Positions 6,961 to 8,015 of a stretch of 8,015 nt of DNA are shown here, one piece after another. The notes below the pieces were generated by a model. It was not told the DNA's origin, did no database searches, and worked only from the letters and a program-made list of their open reading frames with translations. Position 1 is the stretch's first letter, and each line of letters starts with the position of its first letter. Made by a program: the position numbers and the translations under genes. This DNA is from Gemmatimonas phototrophica (GTDB lineage: Bacteria; Gemmatimonadota; Gemmatimonadetes; Gemmatimonadales; Gemmatimonadaceae): NCBI GenBank assembly GCA_945870175.1, contig CAMBRJ010000112.1, forward strand, positions 1 to 8,015, written 5' to 3'.

Positions 6961-8015
6961 TTACTTCCGCGCCGGCGCGGGGCGACGCAGCGGTTCGCGT
7001 GGCCGGATCGGCAGCAGTTCCGAGACCGCCGATCCATCCTTCCGCGGGTCCGACGCGCCGGCGTTGATCCCCGTGGTGTAGTTGCGCATCACTGCCTGAC
7101 CGGCACCCATGCGCGTGCTCGAGTAATCCCCACGCATCACGATCTCATGACCCATGGCGGCGAGTGCCTTGAGCACACCATCGGCGATGCGCGATTCGAA
7201 GTTGACGTCGCATCCCGGGAACGTCTCCTTCGAAAAGCGCGGTGCGTCGAGCGCGCCCTGAATGTTCATCCCGAAGTCGGCAATGTTCGACACGAACTGC
7301 GCGTGCGCCTGCGCCTGGTTCCATCCGCCCATGATGCCGAATGCCACGCGGGTGTCACCCTTCTCCATGAACGCCGGGATAATCGTGTGCAGCGGACGCT
7401 TCCGTCCGGCGAGGACGTTCGCGCTGGCGGGATCGAAGGAGAAGCCAGCGCCACGGTTGTGCCACACGAACCCGGCATCCGCCACCGCGATGCCGGCGCC
7501 AAAACCGACCGTCGAGTAATTGCTCTGAATGAGGGAGATCATGTTCCCCTCCTTGTCCACCGCGCTCAGGTAGGTCGTGCCATTGTCGGTCCCGCTTGGC
7601 GTGCCGGCATCAGGGCTGCAGGTGGCCTTCGACACATTCACCAGCTTCGCGCGCTCGGCCGCGTAGGCCTTCGAGCGCATCGCATCGACTGGGATCTTCA
7701 CGAAGCGCGGATCGCCGTCGTACCGCTCCATATCGGCATACGCCAGTTTCTTCGCTTCGATCATGTGATGCAGCGCCGGCACCGAGTTATGGCCCATCGT
7801 GGCGAGCGGAAACGTCTCCATGATGTTGAGCATCTCGAGCGCGGCGATGCCCTGCCCGTTCGGCGGCAGCTCATACACCGTCCATCCGCGATACGTGGTC
7901 GAGATGGGTTCGACCCATTCGCTGTCGAACTCGGCCAGGTCGGCGGCCGTCATCGTGCCGCCGTGCGTCTTGCTGCTGGACAACAGCTTGGCCGCGACGG
8001 GGCCCTTGTAAAAGG
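6961..8015 (-). CDS. Gamma-glutamyltransferase-family Ntn hydrolase, YwrD-like (5'-partial)
   Basis: The frame is open to the right edge, so the signal peptide and most of the large subunit are missing. The visible large-subunit part starts FYKGPVAAKL and contains KTHGGTMTAADLAEF and STTYRGWTVYELPPNGQGI, standard GGT segments. The self-cleavage site is before the first Thr of GTTYLSAVDKEGN (codon 7578-7576). That gives a small subunit of about 205 residues, normal for the family. Other matches are the NRGAGFS segment, the KRPLHTIIPAF loop, FGIMGGWNQAQAHAQF, ALDAPRF and GASDPRKDGSA near the end, followed by a Pro/Arg-rich tail. The Thr-Thr-His of classical GGT is Thr-Thr-Tyr here. The classical Asp that holds the glutamyl amine and the paired Ser loop are replaced, as in YwrD-like members. 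Hydrolysis of a gamma-glutamyl or related acyl amide, probably in the periplasm, is likely, but the substrate is uncertain. Confidence 0.9.
   Translation of the reverse strand, partial: FYKGPVAAKLLSSSKTHGGTMTAADLAEFDSEWVEPISTTYRGWTVYELPPNGQGIAALEMLNIMETFPLATMGHNSVPALHHMIEAKKLAYADMERYDGDPRFVKIPVDAMRSKAYAAERAKLVNVSKATCSPDAGTPSGTDNGTTYLSAVDKEGNMISLIQSNYSTVGFGAGIAVADAGFVWHNRGAGFSFDPASANVLAGRKRPLHTIIPAFMEKGDTRVAFGIMGGWNQAQAHAQFVSNIADFGMNIQGALDAPRFSKETFPGCDVNFESRIADGVLKALAAMGHEIVMRGDYSSTRMGAGQAVMRNYTTGINAGASDPRKDGSAVSELLPIRPREPLRRPAPARK

Noticed and set aside
6879..7037. N-terminal extension of the iron alcohol dehydrogenase
   Set aside because: The extra 53 residues overlap the end of the GGT gene and look like out-of-frame sequence. 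Family proteins begin near MSNFSF.
7981..7983. TTG as a start for the GGT-family gene
   Set aside because: The codons upstream of it encode FYKGPVAAKL, a conserved GGT segment, so the frame clearly continues past the window edge.

Overview
The window looks like chromosomal DNA of a GC-rich, Gram-negative-type bacterium. It carries a lipoprotein with a clean lipobox, a secreted protein with a TonB-receptor-like plug domain and a gamma-glutamyltransferase-family enzyme. A free-standing carboxypeptidase-regulatory-like plus plug protein, a DUF4136 lipoprotein and weak Shine-Dalgarno signals together recall Gemmatimonadota. That placement is an inference from gene style, not from a marker gene. 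I see no mobile elements, tRNAs, rRNAs, CRISPR arrays or phage genes, and no intergenic gap longer than about 85 bases.

Layout. Bases 3-1902 read on the + strand: queG (epoxyqueuosine reductase, last step of queuosine synthesis), then after 25 bases a secreted plug-domain protein. Everything from 1970 to the right edge reads on the - strand. In transcription order this is the 3' part of a gamma-glutamyltransferase-family gene (5' end outside the window), an iron-dependent alcohol dehydrogenase, a hotdog-fold acyl-CoA thioesterase, a zinc-free NADPH:quinone-oxidoreductase-like MDR enzyme, a DUF4136 lipoprotein, and a RecQ-family helicase. The plug gene and recQ converge, with 67 bases between their stops.

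How the genes work together. The clearest unit is dehydrogenase-thioesterase-quinone reductase. The first two overlap by four bases (GTGA), and the third starts five bases after the thioesterase stop. The three are very likely co-transcribed and translationally coupled, suggesting a small redox/acyl-CoA module whose substrate cannot be read from the sequence. The other genes on that strand are separated by 56-82 bases and may or may not share the transcript.

Most of the window is ordinary housekeeping and accessory metabolism, and I did not find a clearly new system. The points most worth a second look are: a RecQ helicase that keeps the zinc module and the HRDC domain but has no room for the winged-helix domain; a GGT-family enzyme whose glutamyl-binding positions differ from classical GGT; a plug domain with no beta-barrel; and a 20-base near-repeat shared by the recQ zinc-module codons and the recQ/plug intergenic gap.
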